Assembly (NCBI GenBank): GCA_009783055.1
Contig: WRHW01000002.1
Span: forward strand, 1-64,000
From: Holophagaceae bacterium
Lineage (GTDB): Bacteria; Acidobacteriota; Holophagae; Holophagales; Holophagaceae
Direction of reading: 5' to 3'
DNA length: 64,000 nt
Shown piece after piece: positions 1-8,381 of the stretch. Within the stretch, counting starts at the first letter, position 1, and each line of letters opens with the position of its first letter. A program made the position numbers and the translations under genes. The notes beneath the pieces were generated by a model that worked only from the letters and a program-made list of their open reading frames with translations, ran no database searches and was not told the DNA's origin.

Positions 1-1
1 C

Positions 2-142
2 GGGGCATTTTGGGGCATGGTCTTCAAGTTCGTGTTGGGCTATAGGGGGCAACAGAGCGTTTCTGTGTCCATGAATGAGTATTTTATGGTCAGGACAGCC
101 ACCGTCTTTACCGACCCAGTAAACGTAGTGGTAATTGAGTGA
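2..142 (+). CDS. C-terminal fragment of an unidentified gene (partial)
   Basis: The frame is open from the window edge to a TGA at 140-142, giving the last 46 residues of a protein that begins outside the window. The tail is hydrophobic then polar (AFWGMVFKFVLGY at its start, TDPVNVVVIE at its end). I do not recognise it. The stop codon abuts the ribosome binding site of the next gene, only 13 nt before that gene's ATG, as expected for an operon partner. With so few residues, a chance open frame cannot be excluded. Confidence 0.45.
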   Translation, partial: GAFWGMVFKFVLGYRGQQSVSVSMNEYFMVRTATVFTDPVNVVVIE

Positions 143-155
143 AAGGAGAAATACC

Positions 156-2039
156 ATGAAATCTTCAAAACCAAAGACAGCCAAGGAATACATTGACAGG
201 GATTACGAGACCGCCGCTCAAACAGGCGACTTCGACAGTGCCATGGCCGATTCCAGCGAAGCCAAGGAATTCGCCGCCACCAATAATAGGAACAAAGTCA
301 AACAGCAAAGTAGCAGTAAAGAACCAGAACCACAAAACGATGATGTAGAGCCTGTTTTCGCAATTGAGGCTTCTAAGTTTAATCTGACGGTAGAGCGGAC
401 AGGGGCAAGTAGCGCAATCAGATACCGCCTACATTTAGAGAAACATGTCGCCGATAAGACATTGGGGTCCCCAGAAATTACAGTTAGTGAATATACGGAG
501 TGGGCGACCAACCTCGAACAGGTAGTTACCCGCGAATTATCAGTTAAATGGTTCTCGGATGTATTAGAAGACGATCCAAGCCCCGTATTGCTACGGCTGT
601 TGATGCCATACATCATGGTTGAACTATGGGGGTTAGACCCCGATGATCCATCTTCCGATGCCATATTCCTTTCTAAGATGAAAGAGTGGTTTGAGTGGTT
701 TGACATGGGTGCATCGGGGGGAGAGAAAGCGAGGAAATTGGAGGGCCAAGGGCGGTCGAGGAAAAGGTCGACAAGGGGCGACAGAAATAAGGTAGAAGAG
801 GCGAAATTAGTGGAAAAGGTACTCGACCGCCTCAAAAGCGGCATGGCTCTGGCACAAAAAAATGAGCATAGCCTTGCCATTGCAGAATATAGTGAAGCCA
901 TCAGACTGGATTCAAAATATCCTCTAACATTTTTCTGCCGAGGAGGATCATACAACAAATTAGGCGACCATATTAGCGCGATCGCAGATTTCAGCGAGGC
1001 CATCAGGCTAGACCCCAGCCATCCTGTTTCCTACATGGGCAGGGGGGAAGCATACAAGGCGATTGGGGAAACGGCGAAAGCCAAAGCCGATTTCGCAATG
1101 GTAGATAAACTCCAGGCCGAGGGGAAAGCATATACTGGGCGTAAAAAGCTACACACTGCTGAAGAATATATCGAGCGTGCCAATAATTACCGCGATGAAG
1201 ACGATTTCAAGAATGCCCTCAAGGACTACAGCAAAGCAATCAAACTCGACCCGAGCCATAGGGCGGCATTCAACAATCGGGGTGCCATTTACCTTATGCT
1301 GGGAAAGCATAGCAACGCTATAGCGGATTTTACAGAAGTCATACGGCTCGACCCCTATTATTTGCCCGCCTATTACAACCGAATTACAGCATATGAAGCA
1401 AAGGGGGACAAGGCAAAAGCCACTGCCGACTTTGCAAGGATTGAAGTATTAGAGCAAGTTAGCCAGCACTACAACCAGGGTGCATCACTATTGAAAGCGC
1501 GCAATTACAAAGGTGCCATTGCAGAGTTTACAAAGGCAATAGATGGAGACTCCAGCCACTACGGGGCGTACGTCAACCGAGGCGTTTCATTTATCAGGTT
1601 GAAAGATTTTGACAATGCCATATGCGACTACAGCGAAGCCATTCGCCTCAAACCAAACGAATACCAAGCATATCACAATAGAGGTTTGGCATTTGAAAAG
1701 AGAGGCGACCTTGAAAACGCAATTGCAGACTATAGCGAAATCATCAAGTTATATCCCAACGAAGACTTAGGCTATTTCTGCAGGGGCGAGGTATACATGG
1801 CAAAGGGTGACTTCGATAGTGCTATTAGCGATTTCAGCGAGGCGATAAGGACACTGCCAAATTCGCCCATAGGCTACACAAAGCGTGCCGAGGCATACCA
1901 TGCTAAAGGCGACAAAGCAAAGTCCGATTCCGACTTTGCCAAAGCTAGAAAATTGGATAGCGCAGACCAACTCAAAAAAAATCCTGCGCTAAGGCAAAAA
2001 AAAGCAAAGCCGGCAAAAACTAACAATTCTGAGCAATAA
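156..2039 (+). CDS. TPR-repeat protein, function unknown
   Basis: A 627-residue protein. The first ~230 residues are polar and include a small region (about 70-190) with no repeat. From about 235 to the end there are repeated 34-residue tetratricopeptide units, recognisable by recurring signatures such as AIADFSEAIRLDP and AYHNRGLAFEKRGD. TPRs form a superhelical protein-binding scaffold. No signal peptide is seen, so it should be cytoplasmic. The ATG at 156 is chosen over the upstream TTG at 135 because AAAGGAG (142-148) lies 7 nt before it. It ends 3 nt before rtcB and so probably shares its transcript. It may scaffold the RNA-repair proteins encoded downstream, but that is inference from position only. 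Confidence 0.8.
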   Translation: MKSSKPKTAKEYIDRDYETAAQTGDFDSAMADSSEAKEFAATNNRNKVKQQSSSKEPEPQNDDVEPVFAIEASKFNLTVERTGASSAIRYRLHLEKHVADKTLGSPEITVSEYTEWATNLEQVVTRELSVKWFSDVLEDDPSPVLLRLLMPYIMVELWGLDPDDPSSDAIFLSKMKEWFEWFDMGASGGEKARKLEGQGRSRKRSTRGDRNKVEEAKLVEKVLDRLKSGMALAQKNEHSLAIAEYSEAIRLDSKYPLTFFCRGGSYNKLGDHISAIADFSEAIRLDPSHPVSYMGRGEAYKAIGETAKAKADFAMVDKLQAEGKAYTGRKKLHTAEEYIERANNYRDEDDFKNALKDYSKAIKLDPSHRAAFNNRGAIYLMLGKHSNAIADFTEVIRLDPYYLPAYYNRITAYEAKGDKAKATADFARIEVLEQVSQHYNQGASLLKARNYKGAIAEFTKAIDGDSSHYGAYVNRGVSFIRLKDFDNAICDYSEAIRLKPNEYQAYHNRGLAFEKRGDLENAIADYSEIIKLYPNEDLGYFCRGEVYMAKGDFDSAISDFSEAIRTLPNSPIGYTKRAEAYHAKGDKAKSDSDFAKARKLDSADQLKKNPALRQKKAKPAKTNNSEQ

Positions 2040-2042
2040 TCC

Positions 2043-3149
2043 ATGATCGAGATTCAAGGAAAGTACAACACAGCCAAGCTATTCACTACCACAGCCGAAC
2101 AATCGGCTATCACGCAGGTAGAGCACTTGCTAAATCAAGACTTTATCGCCGGTAGCCAGATCCGCATTATGCCGGATGCACATGCCGGCATGGGTTGCAC
2201 CATCGGCACTACTATGACCCTCAAAGACAAGGTAGTCCCAAACCTTGTGGGAGTTGACATCGGCTGTGGCATGGAGACGGCTCTGCTCAAAGACAGGCGA
2301 GTAGAGCTTAGCCAATTGGACAAGGCTATCCATGAACATATCCCATCCGGCTTCTCCACACGGGCAACGCCCCATCACTTCAATGGCGAAATTGACCTCG
2401 CCAAACTCAAGTGTGCCAAGCATGTTGACCTAAAAAGGGCAGAGCTATCAATCGGCACTCTTGGTGGTGGCAACCACTTTATCGAACTGGACAAAGACGA
2501 AGACGGCAATCTCTACATCGTTATCCACTCCGGTAGTCGCAACTTGGGCAAGCAGGTATGTGAACACTACCAAAACGCCGCCGCAGACGCATTAAATCGC
2601 AAGGGCAAGGGAGCCGACAGGGTACTGGCATATCTGGAGGGGGGGCTACTTGACGACTATCTGCACGACATGGCAATAGTCCAGCTATATGCAGACCTCA
2701 ACCGCAGGGCTATGATGAAAGAGCTCCAAAAACGGGTTAAGTTCAAAATAACTGAACAATTCACCACTGTACACAATTATATTGACCTAGATTCGATGAT
2801 TCTCAGAAAGGGTGCTATATCAGCAAAAGAGGGCGAGAGGGTGCTGATCCCCATGAATATGAGGGATGGGAGCCTTATCTGCATTGGCAAGGGAAACCCA
2901 GACTGGAATTATTCTGCTCCTCATGGTGCAGGGCGCATCATGTCCCGAACCGCCGCAAAACAGAGCATCACGCTTTCCCAGTACGAAAAGGCCATGGAGG
3001 GCATATATTCCTCCACTGTAAACAAAAGCACTATAGACGAAGCCCCTTTTGCCTATAAGCCAATGGAAGAAATAGTTGCCAACATCCATAATACAGCCGA
3101 CATTATCAAGACCATCAGGCCGTTGTTTAACTTCAAGGCGGCAGAATGA
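2043..3149 (+). CDS. rtcB: RtcB-family RNA-splicing ligase (RtcB2-like, paired with PrfH)
   Basis: A 368-residue RtcB ligase, which joins RNA 2',3'-cyclic phosphate or 3'-phosphate ends to 5'-OH ends using GTP and Mn2+. Visible motifs are VGVDIGCGM (D72 and C75, metal ligands), GGGNHF (H145), IHSGSRN (H162), VHNY (H244) and SAPHGAGR, whose H294 is the expected guanylylated histidine. It is shorter than E. coli RtcB (about 408 aa), as in the group that travels with PrfH. The stop overlaps the next gene's start by 4 nt (ATGA), so translation is probably coupled. RtcB2-PrfH pairs have been reported to repair 16S rRNA nicked in the decoding centre by colicin E3-type nucleases. That role is inferred here from the pairing. 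Confidence 0.95.
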   Translation: MIEIQGKYNTAKLFTTTAEQSAITQVEHLLNQDFIAGSQIRIMPDAHAGMGCTIGTTMTLKDKVVPNLVGVDIGCGMETALLKDRRVELSQLDKAIHEHIPSGFSTRATPHHFNGEIDLAKLKCAKHVDLKRAELSIGTLGGGNHFIELDKDEDGNLYIVIHSGSRNLGKQVCEHYQNAAADALNRKGKGADRVLAYLEGGLLDDYLHDMAIVQLYADLNRRAMMKELQKRVKFKITEQFTTVHNYIDLDSMILRKGAISAKEGERVLIPMNMRDGSLICIGKGNPDWNYSAPHGAGRIMSRTAAKQSITLSQYEKAMEGIYSSTVNKSTIDEAPFAYKPMEEIVANIHNTADIIKTIRPLFNFKAAE

Positions 3150-3748
3150 TGATGGAACTACAAATCAGCTCTGGGCAAGGGCCTGTGGAATGTGAATTGG
3201 CAGTGGGAAAACTGGCTAATGCACTCTGCAAAGAATTTGACGGCACGAAGATAAAACAGGCAATGCCTGGCAGTAGAGAGGGGTGCTACAGGAGTATTGT
3301 CATTGAGAGCAACAGCGATCTGAGCTTTTTGGAGGGAACAATCAAGTGGATTTGCCCCAGCCCATTCAGACTCAACCACAGACGGAAGAACTGGTTCATT
3401 GATGTAAGCACCCTAGCTGAATTTGACAGCATAGCCATCGACAGTAGCTTGATTCGCTTTGACACATTTCGTAGCAATGGCAAAGGCGGCCAAAATGTCA
3501 ATAAGGTAGAGACTGGAGTGCGAGCAACGTATGTGCCATTAGGGATAAGCGCAATCTCCACTGACGAGCGTAGCCAGAGCCAAAATAGGAAATTGGCAAT
3601 GGAACGCCTTTACAGATTGATTACCGAGCAGAACGAAGGTGGCAGACGCGAAACCGACCGAACCAACTGGTTGGAACATAGCCGTCTGGTGCGGGGCAAC
3701 GCTAAAAGGGTTTATGAAGGTCAAGATTTTATACTGATCAATAAGTAG
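3146..3748 (+). CDS. prfH: Peptide chain release factor homologue PrfH
   Basis: A 200-residue class I release factor homologue that keeps the peptidyl-tRNA hydrolysis domain with a GGQ motif (residues 114-116, in SNGKGGQNVNK) but is far too short for the codon-recognition domain of RF1/RF2 (about 360 aa). This is the architecture of PrfH, the partner of RtcB2. It is thought to release nascent chains from damaged ribosomes so that the rRNA break can be sealed. Three in-frame ATGs follow each other at 3146, 3149 and 3152. The first gives the 4-nt overlap with rtcB. The next gene starts 9 nt downstream, after a GGGAG ribosome binding site. Confidence 0.93.
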   Translation: MMMELQISSGQGPVECELAVGKLANALCKEFDGTKIKQAMPGSREGCYRSIVIESNSDLSFLEGTIKWICPSPFRLNHRRKNWFIDVSTLAEFDSIAIDSSLIRFDTFRSNGKGGQNVNKVETGVRATYVPLGISAISTDERSQSQNRKLAMERLYRLITEQNEGGRRETDRTNWLEHSRLVRGNAKRVYEGQDFILINK

Positions 3749-3757
3749 GGAGCGAAC

Positions 3758-4819
3758 ATGACCAAAAAGACATACCTTGAAGAAACACTCAAATTTATTG
3801 AATCAGAGGAAATGCGGAACTATCTGCGTACCCGCCCAGACGAAATGGACGGCAAGCTATGTGCCAAAGTGGTGTCTTACGCCCCCGTACCATTGGCACA
3901 GAAGATTGAAGTGCTGGAATTGATCGCGAAACAAACCGAACATGGCTCCGAGTGGTCAGAACACCAAAATCCTGCAGTGCTGGCGAGGTGTTCTCGCGCC
4001 GCCCTTGATGAAAGGTACAACAACATCCCTCCTGGATCAGTGTTTTTATTAAAGCTCCGGTGTTGCCATCACCGATTGCCGTGGCTTCCGGGGGATACGG
4101 ACAATCTTTTGGCTACAGACTTTGACGTGGCAATTCGCATGATAAAAGAACATGCAGTTGACGGCAAGTGCGCATGGTGTTCGATAGAAAAGTATGTCCC
4201 TGGCGATGATGGTGTGCTAAAGCAACGTTGCGTCTGGGTTTTGAATGCCCAAGAGCAGATATGGTATTTCGATTATCTGCACGAGTTCCAACCAGAAGGT
4301 TGGGTTGAGTTGACTGATTTTTCTGGGGCTATATACAGCCCTGCACTGCCTACACCGTTTACCATCGGTGACATCGTGCTTGCTGACTGTCGCCCATTCG
4401 CTATGGAAAGGCGTGTTCTGATAATTCGGAATTATTCCGACGAACTTCTGTGCCTATTTATGCTTCCAAGCGGAAAAATCTCATACGGCGAATTCAGCTA
4501 TAACAGTTTCCTGCGACATCCTGAAACATCTTTTGTTTCTGGATTCTACAGAGCAATGCATTGGACTGGTGAATTACCAAAACACGAGAAGCCACTCGCA
4601 ATAATCAGCAAAGCACTGCTGAGCGACCCACCGTTAGGTGAGGCGTTACTCGATTTCATCAGAGACAATGGCGAACCAGAATTTTCTTCCTGTTACCTAA
4701 AGGATCCTTTACAAATTGGTGACAGAATTCCTGCTCTTGAAAAATGTGACTCAATAGACATCCACTATGCATGGTCTGGCCCGAAATGGCGGGTACTAAA
4801 AAATGAATTTGGGTTATAA
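3758..4819 (+). CDS. Hypothetical protein in the rtcB-prfH block
   Basis: A 353-residue soluble protein I do not recognise. The N-terminal ~100 residues look helical. Around 105-115 is a CCHHRLPWLPG stretch, and about 140-150 has CAWCSIEKY, so a Cys/His metal site is possible. The C-terminal half is aromatic-rich and probably beta-rich (WYFDYLHEF, GKISYGEFSY). No signal peptide or membrane segment is evident. The start is supported by GGGAG (3749-3753) 4 nt upstream of the ATG. It lies directly behind prfH in the same orientation and is likely co-transcribed. No function is proposed beyond membership of the island. Confidence 0.75.
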   Translation: MTKKTYLEETLKFIESEEMRNYLRTRPDEMDGKLCAKVVSYAPVPLAQKIEVLELIAKQTEHGSEWSEHQNPAVLARCSRAALDERYNNIPPGSVFLLKLRCCHHRLPWLPGDTDNLLATDFDVAIRMIKEHAVDGKCAWCSIEKYVPGDDGVLKQRCVWVLNAQEQIWYFDYLHEFQPEGWVELTDFSGAIYSPALPTPFTIGDIVLADCRPFAMERRVLIIRNYSDELLCLFMLPSGKISYGEFSYNSFLRHPETSFVSGFYRAMHWTGELPKHEKPLAIISKALLSDPPLGEALLDFIRDNGEPEFSSCYLKDPLQIGDRIPALEKCDSIDIHYAWSGPKWRVLKNEFGL

Positions 4820-4854
4820 ACATGTTGAAAATTGCTGACAAATAAGGAGGCCTC

Positions 4855-6048
4855 ATGCTCGGAGCAATAATCGGCGACATCGTAGGCTCAATCTACGAGT
4901 ACAACAACATCAAGACCAAAGACTTCAAAATACTCACCGATGAAAGTTTTTTCACGGATGACACCATAATGACCATCGCCGTGGCAGAGGCACTGCTGAA
5001 GGGTGGAACCGCAGACGATTTCATCGATTCAATGAAAAAATTCGGCAGGCTCTACCCAAAGGCCGACTACGGTAGCAACTTTGGTAGCTGGCTGATGTCA
5101 GACGACCGAAAGCCCTACAACAGTTGGGGCAATGGGTCTGCTATGCGGGTGTCCCCCTGCGCCTGGTTTGCGGATTCATTGGATGAAGCCGAGAGGCTTG
5201 CAGAGCTGTCGGCCTCCGTCACCCACAGCCACCCCGAAGGGATCAAGGGCGCAAAGGCAACGGCGGCGGCGATATACTTAGCCCGGACAGGTCACGGCAA
5301 GCACGATAAAAGAAAGTGGGAAATAAAGGAATACATCGAAAGCAAGTATGGTTATAACCTCAGCCGCACCCTTGACGAAATCCGCCCGACATACAAATTC
5401 GATGAGAGTTGCCAAGGGACGGTGCCAGAGGCGATCATCGCCTTCCTTGAGAGCAAACACCCTATCTTTCCCGGCATTTGCCGAGTAGATTTTGAAGCCA
5501 GCGAGTTTACGGATGCCCTCCGCAATGCAGTTTCCCTAGGTGGCGACTGCGATACGCTCACTGCCATAACGGGTAGCATTGCTGAGGCCATGCACAAAAT
5601 TCCGCATGAATTTTTCAGCGACACTTTTGACATTATTGACGACCCACTTGCACAGGTCATCAACGAATGGCTAGACGCTGGTAAGCCCCTAAGCTCAGTC
5701 GTTACTTCGGATTACTTACATAGCGATGAAGAGCTTAGATTTTCCAAGCCACAATCAGCCAAAACCAGAATAAACCTGTCGCAAAAACAGTTTGCCTGTA
5801 TGCGTCATGGCAGAGCCTGTCGTAGTCAGGACGATAAATGGATCACCTTTTATCAAAACGGCAAACTATACAACTTCCGCGTCGGCCTAGGTCACATGCT
5901 ATATGAAGCCAAAATCACCAAGCGCAAGTCCAAGCCCGGCTATTACATTTCAGAAATCACTTTTGAGAGCGATCCAGAAATCTGGCAACCAAAGAAAGAT
6001 CCCGCCAAGATATATAAAGGCTTTATTCCGTACAGAAAGCGTGATTAG
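4855..6048 (+). CDS. ADP-ribosylglycohydrolase (DraG/ARH type) with extra C-terminal domain
   Basis: Residues 1 to about 272 form a complete ADP-ribosylglycohydrolase, which removes ADP-ribose from proteins, nucleic acids or small acceptors with Mg2+ or Mn2+. The metal-binding motifs are FTDDT (D35, D36) near the N-terminus and GGDCDT (D231, D233). Free-standing members usually end near 260-290 residues. Here an extra ~120 residues follow, basic and aromatic (segments near RHGRACRS, WITFYQNGKLYNFRVG and KRKSKPGYY). The extension may bind a substrate such as RNA, which is inference. The ATG is preceded by AAGGAGG. It is 35 nt behind the hypothetical gene and on the same strand. Confidence 0.9.
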   Translation: MLGAIIGDIVGSIYEYNNIKTKDFKILTDESFFTDDTIMTIAVAEALLKGGTADDFIDSMKKFGRLYPKADYGSNFGSWLMSDDRKPYNSWGNGSAMRVSPCAWFADSLDEAERLAELSASVTHSHPEGIKGAKATAAAIYLARTGHGKHDKRKWEIKEYIESKYGYNLSRTLDEIRPTYKFDESCQGTVPEAIIAFLESKHPIFPGICRVDFEASEFTDALRNAVSLGGDCDTLTAITGSIAEAMHKIPHEFFSDTFDIIDDPLAQVINEWLDAGKPLSSVVTSDYLHSDEELRFSKPQSAKTRINLSQKQFACMRHGRACRSQDDKWITFYQNGKLYNFRVGLGHMLYEAKITKRKSKPGYYISEITFESDPEIWQPKKDPAKIYKGFIPYRKRD

Positions 6049-6105
6049 GTGGACTGGCAACAACACATTGTGTAAACGCCTAAAGCATTGAAAGGAAATC
6101 CTGAC

Positions 6106-7332
6106 ATGAAGATAAACATACGCCGCGGGGCAAACCAGATTGGCGGATCGGCTGTTGAACTGACTGCCAGCAATGGCAACAGAATCATACTCGACTTAGG
6201 CTTGCCTCTTGATGCAGAGGAAAATACTCCCACATTGTTACCGGACATTGTTGGGCTTACAGAGCGAACTCCCGACTTGCTTGGACTCTTTATCACCCAT
6301 GCTCACCAAGACCACTTTGCCCTGGGCAAGCACATCGACCCAAGCATCCCCGTCTACATGGGCAAGGCGACAAACAGTCTAATGAAAGCCAGTGTAGATT
6401 ATGGTCTGCCAGGTGCATTTGCTTTCGATAATGTCGTTGAAATCAAGGGCTTTGAGTCAGTCGTTGTCGGGTCATTCAAAATTACTCCCTATCCTGTTGA
6501 CCATGCGGCTTATGAGTCATTTGCGTTTCTGATAGAGGCTGATGGCACACGCGTATTCTATACAGGCGACTTCCGCGCTCATGGCAGGACAAGCAAACGC
6601 ACAGAACACCTAATCGCGAAACCACCAAAAGATATTGACGTTCTGCTAATGGAGGGTTCGAGCATCCAACGCCTAGACCCTGACGAAAAATTTGAGACAG
6701 AGCCAGAACTTGAAAACCGATTTCTTGAAACATTCAAGAACACGGCAGGACTCGCCATGGTACATCCATCTTCGCAAAACATTGATCGGATAGTATCAAT
6801 TTATCGTGCCTCGAAAAAGTCCGGCCGGACAACAGTATTTAGCGGATATACCGGATTCATTGTGATGAGCCTTGAAAACCAAAACATCCCCAACTTCAAG
6901 ACATTCAGCGATGTAAAAAAACTGACCGAAAGACCAAAAGGTAAATCGCACGAAATCACAGCAGACCAAATAGCCAGTGCCCCAAATAAATATACCTATG
7001 TAATCAGTGGTCGAGGCTTAGAATCACTTGAAAAGGCAGGGTTGATCAACCCAAACGCTTCATATGCGTATTCCATGTGGTCGGGCTACAAAGATTCTTC
7101 CGCAGGGCGCGTGATTGCAAAGATGAAGGATGCCGGTGTTCAGATGACAGACATTCACACCAGTGGCCATGCGGATGTGCCGACTCTTCGCCGGTTTGTG
7201 GAGGCATTAAAACCAAAGGTGTTAGTCCCAATCCATACCTTCCATCCCGAGCAGTTCCATGCACTTTTCGGAGAGCTGACAAAGGTCGAGCAACACTGTG
7301 ACAACGAGGAATTTTATGTTACAATTTCATAG
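6106..7332 (+). CDS. RNase J-like metallo-beta-lactamase/beta-CASP hydrolase
   Basis: A 408-residue metallo-beta-lactamase-fold enzyme. The zinc motif THAHQDH (H65, H67, D69, H70) is followed by YPVDHAAYE, YTGDFRAHG and, late in the protein, TSGHAD and VPIHTFHPE. The last two match the beta-CASP motifs of RNase J/CPSF-type nucleases (SGHA, then PxH). RNase J enzymes degrade or trim RNA from 5' ends or cut internally. At 408 aa it lacks the extra C-terminal domain of housekeeping RNase J (about 550 aa). ATG 6106 is preferred over TTG 6088 because AAAGGAA lies just upstream. It sits 57 nt behind the ADP-ribosylglycohydrolase. The substrate is unknown. Confidence 0.82.
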   Translation: MKINIRRGANQIGGSAVELTASNGNRIILDLGLPLDAEENTPTLLPDIVGLTERTPDLLGLFITHAHQDHFALGKHIDPSIPVYMGKATNSLMKASVDYGLPGAFAFDNVVEIKGFESVVVGSFKITPYPVDHAAYESFAFLIEADGTRVFYTGDFRAHGRTSKRTEHLIAKPPKDIDVLLMEGSSIQRLDPDEKFETEPELENRFLETFKNTAGLAMVHPSSQNIDRIVSIYRASKKSGRTTVFSGYTGFIVMSLENQNIPNFKTFSDVKKLTERPKGKSHEITADQIASAPNKYTYVISGRGLESLEKAGLINPNASYAYSMWSGYKDSSAGRVIAKMKDAGVQMTDIHTSGHADVPTLRRFVEALKPKVLVPIHTFHPEQFHALFGELTKVEQHCDNEEFYVTIS

Positions 7333-7342
7333 TGGAGGAAAA

Positions 7343-8266
7343 ATGACAGAAAACCCATTTGTTCGCAAATTCTCTGAGGATGCCGTTTCAGCCTTGAAAA
7401 AAACACCATTGTTCCAAGGCCATCTTCGTTCGGACATTGTCGGAGGAGAATGCAAGGGAAAGCATTTTGTCTTCCCTGCGGTGCGTAACGAGGAGATTCA
7501 TTTCTATTGGGGCGGGGGTCGTCTCTTTTCTTATAAAATGTCTTCAGGGTATAGCACAAATCAAAAATTTGCTTCCGTATTGATCGGCAAGGATGGCGAC
7601 ATTTCTGAGGATATACTAAATTCCCCTGCAGTGCGTCTGATTGAAGATTTTTGTGAAGGCTATGACAGAATTAAAGAAAACTGTAAGAATTACAGTGGCC
7701 TCGAAGCCCTGGGAGTTTCATCGCTCTACGAACGTTTTTCCTGTGCCAGAAAAGGGGCGGCTGGTGTTGTGATTCTTGATATAGAGGCATCCTTCGCAAA
7801 GGATGGAAACGTGGAAACAACTGATGAAGGTCAAAGAAAAAAGAAAAGTGACCGAATTGATATTGTTTCCATGGATACACAAAATGGGATGCTTCGCTTC
7901 ATTGAAGCTAAGCACTACAGTAATGGAGAGTTGAGGTCTTCTTCGGGAGAGCCTGCCGTAGTTGGTCAGATGAAGAGGTACGAGAAGCAAATCAAAAATC
8001 GACATCCCCAAATTCTTGAGGCATATAAAAATCAGGCCAAAGTGATTAACAAGATATTTTCTGGAAGCATTCCTGAGCCGTCAAGCGTAGACCTGCACCC
8101 TATACTATTAATTTTCGGGTTCGACAACGACCAAAAAAAGGGGTATCTAACGAGCAATATAATTCCATCGTTAGAAGCTCATGATCTGCGCGTGTATAGC
8201 GTGGGCGATGTAAAAAAACAGGAGTTGGAAATTGTTTTCAGGGGCGGGAAACAGAATTGGGACTGA
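7343..8266 (+). CDS. Putative PD-(D/E)XK-fold nuclease-like protein
   Basis: A 307-residue protein whose middle carries a plausible PD-(D/E)XK core: a glutamate in VVILDIEASFA (about E148), then SDRIDIVSMD (D170, D173), then FIEAKHYS (E188, K190), then a helix with VVGQMKRYEKQI. That order and spacing (D-x14-E-x-K) match restriction-like nucleases. The N-terminal ~110 residues are of unknown type. ATG 7343 follows GGAGG (7334-7338), which rules out the longer ORF from 7298 that would overlap the upstream gene. It ends the plus-strand island and is convergent with lacZ. The nuclease assignment is motif-based and unproven. Confidence 0.65.
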   Translation: MTENPFVRKFSEDAVSALKKTPLFQGHLRSDIVGGECKGKHFVFPAVRNEEIHFYWGGGRLFSYKMSSGYSTNQKFASVLIGKDGDISEDILNSPAVRLIEDFCEGYDRIKENCKNYSGLEALGVSSLYERFSCARKGAAGVVILDIEASFAKDGNVETTDEGQRKKKSDRIDIVSMDTQNGMLRFIEAKHYSNGELRSSSGEPAVVGQMKRYEKQIKNRHPQILEAYKNQAKVINKIFSGSIPEPSSVDLHPILLIFGFDNDQKKGYLTSNIIPSLEAHDLRVYSVGDVKKQELEIVFRGGKQNWD

Positions 8267-8282
8267 TGCTAAGTTGCGTTTC

Positions 8283-8304
8283 GCGTTTAATCCCAATTAA
8301 ACGC
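8283..8304. terminator. Hairpin between convergent genes
   Basis: A perfect 9-bp inverted repeat, GCGTTTAAT and ATTAAACGC, with a 4-nt loop lies between the convergent 3' ends of the nuclease-like gene and lacZ. A second TTGCGTTT just upstream (8274-8281) could pair alternatively with AAACGCAA. There is no long T tract on either strand, so terminator function is uncertain. Confidence 0.4.
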
Positions 8305-8381
8305 AATCTAGTATTAAGTGAACAACAAAAACGTAAATAGCTATAATGGTGCTCCCCCGGCGATGAAATCTACTCTAGCAA

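Noticed and set aside
218-1003. 261-aa open frame on the minus strand inside the TPR gene
   Set aside because: It is antisense to clear TPR repeats, has no motifs of its own and looks like a low-stop-codon shadow frame.
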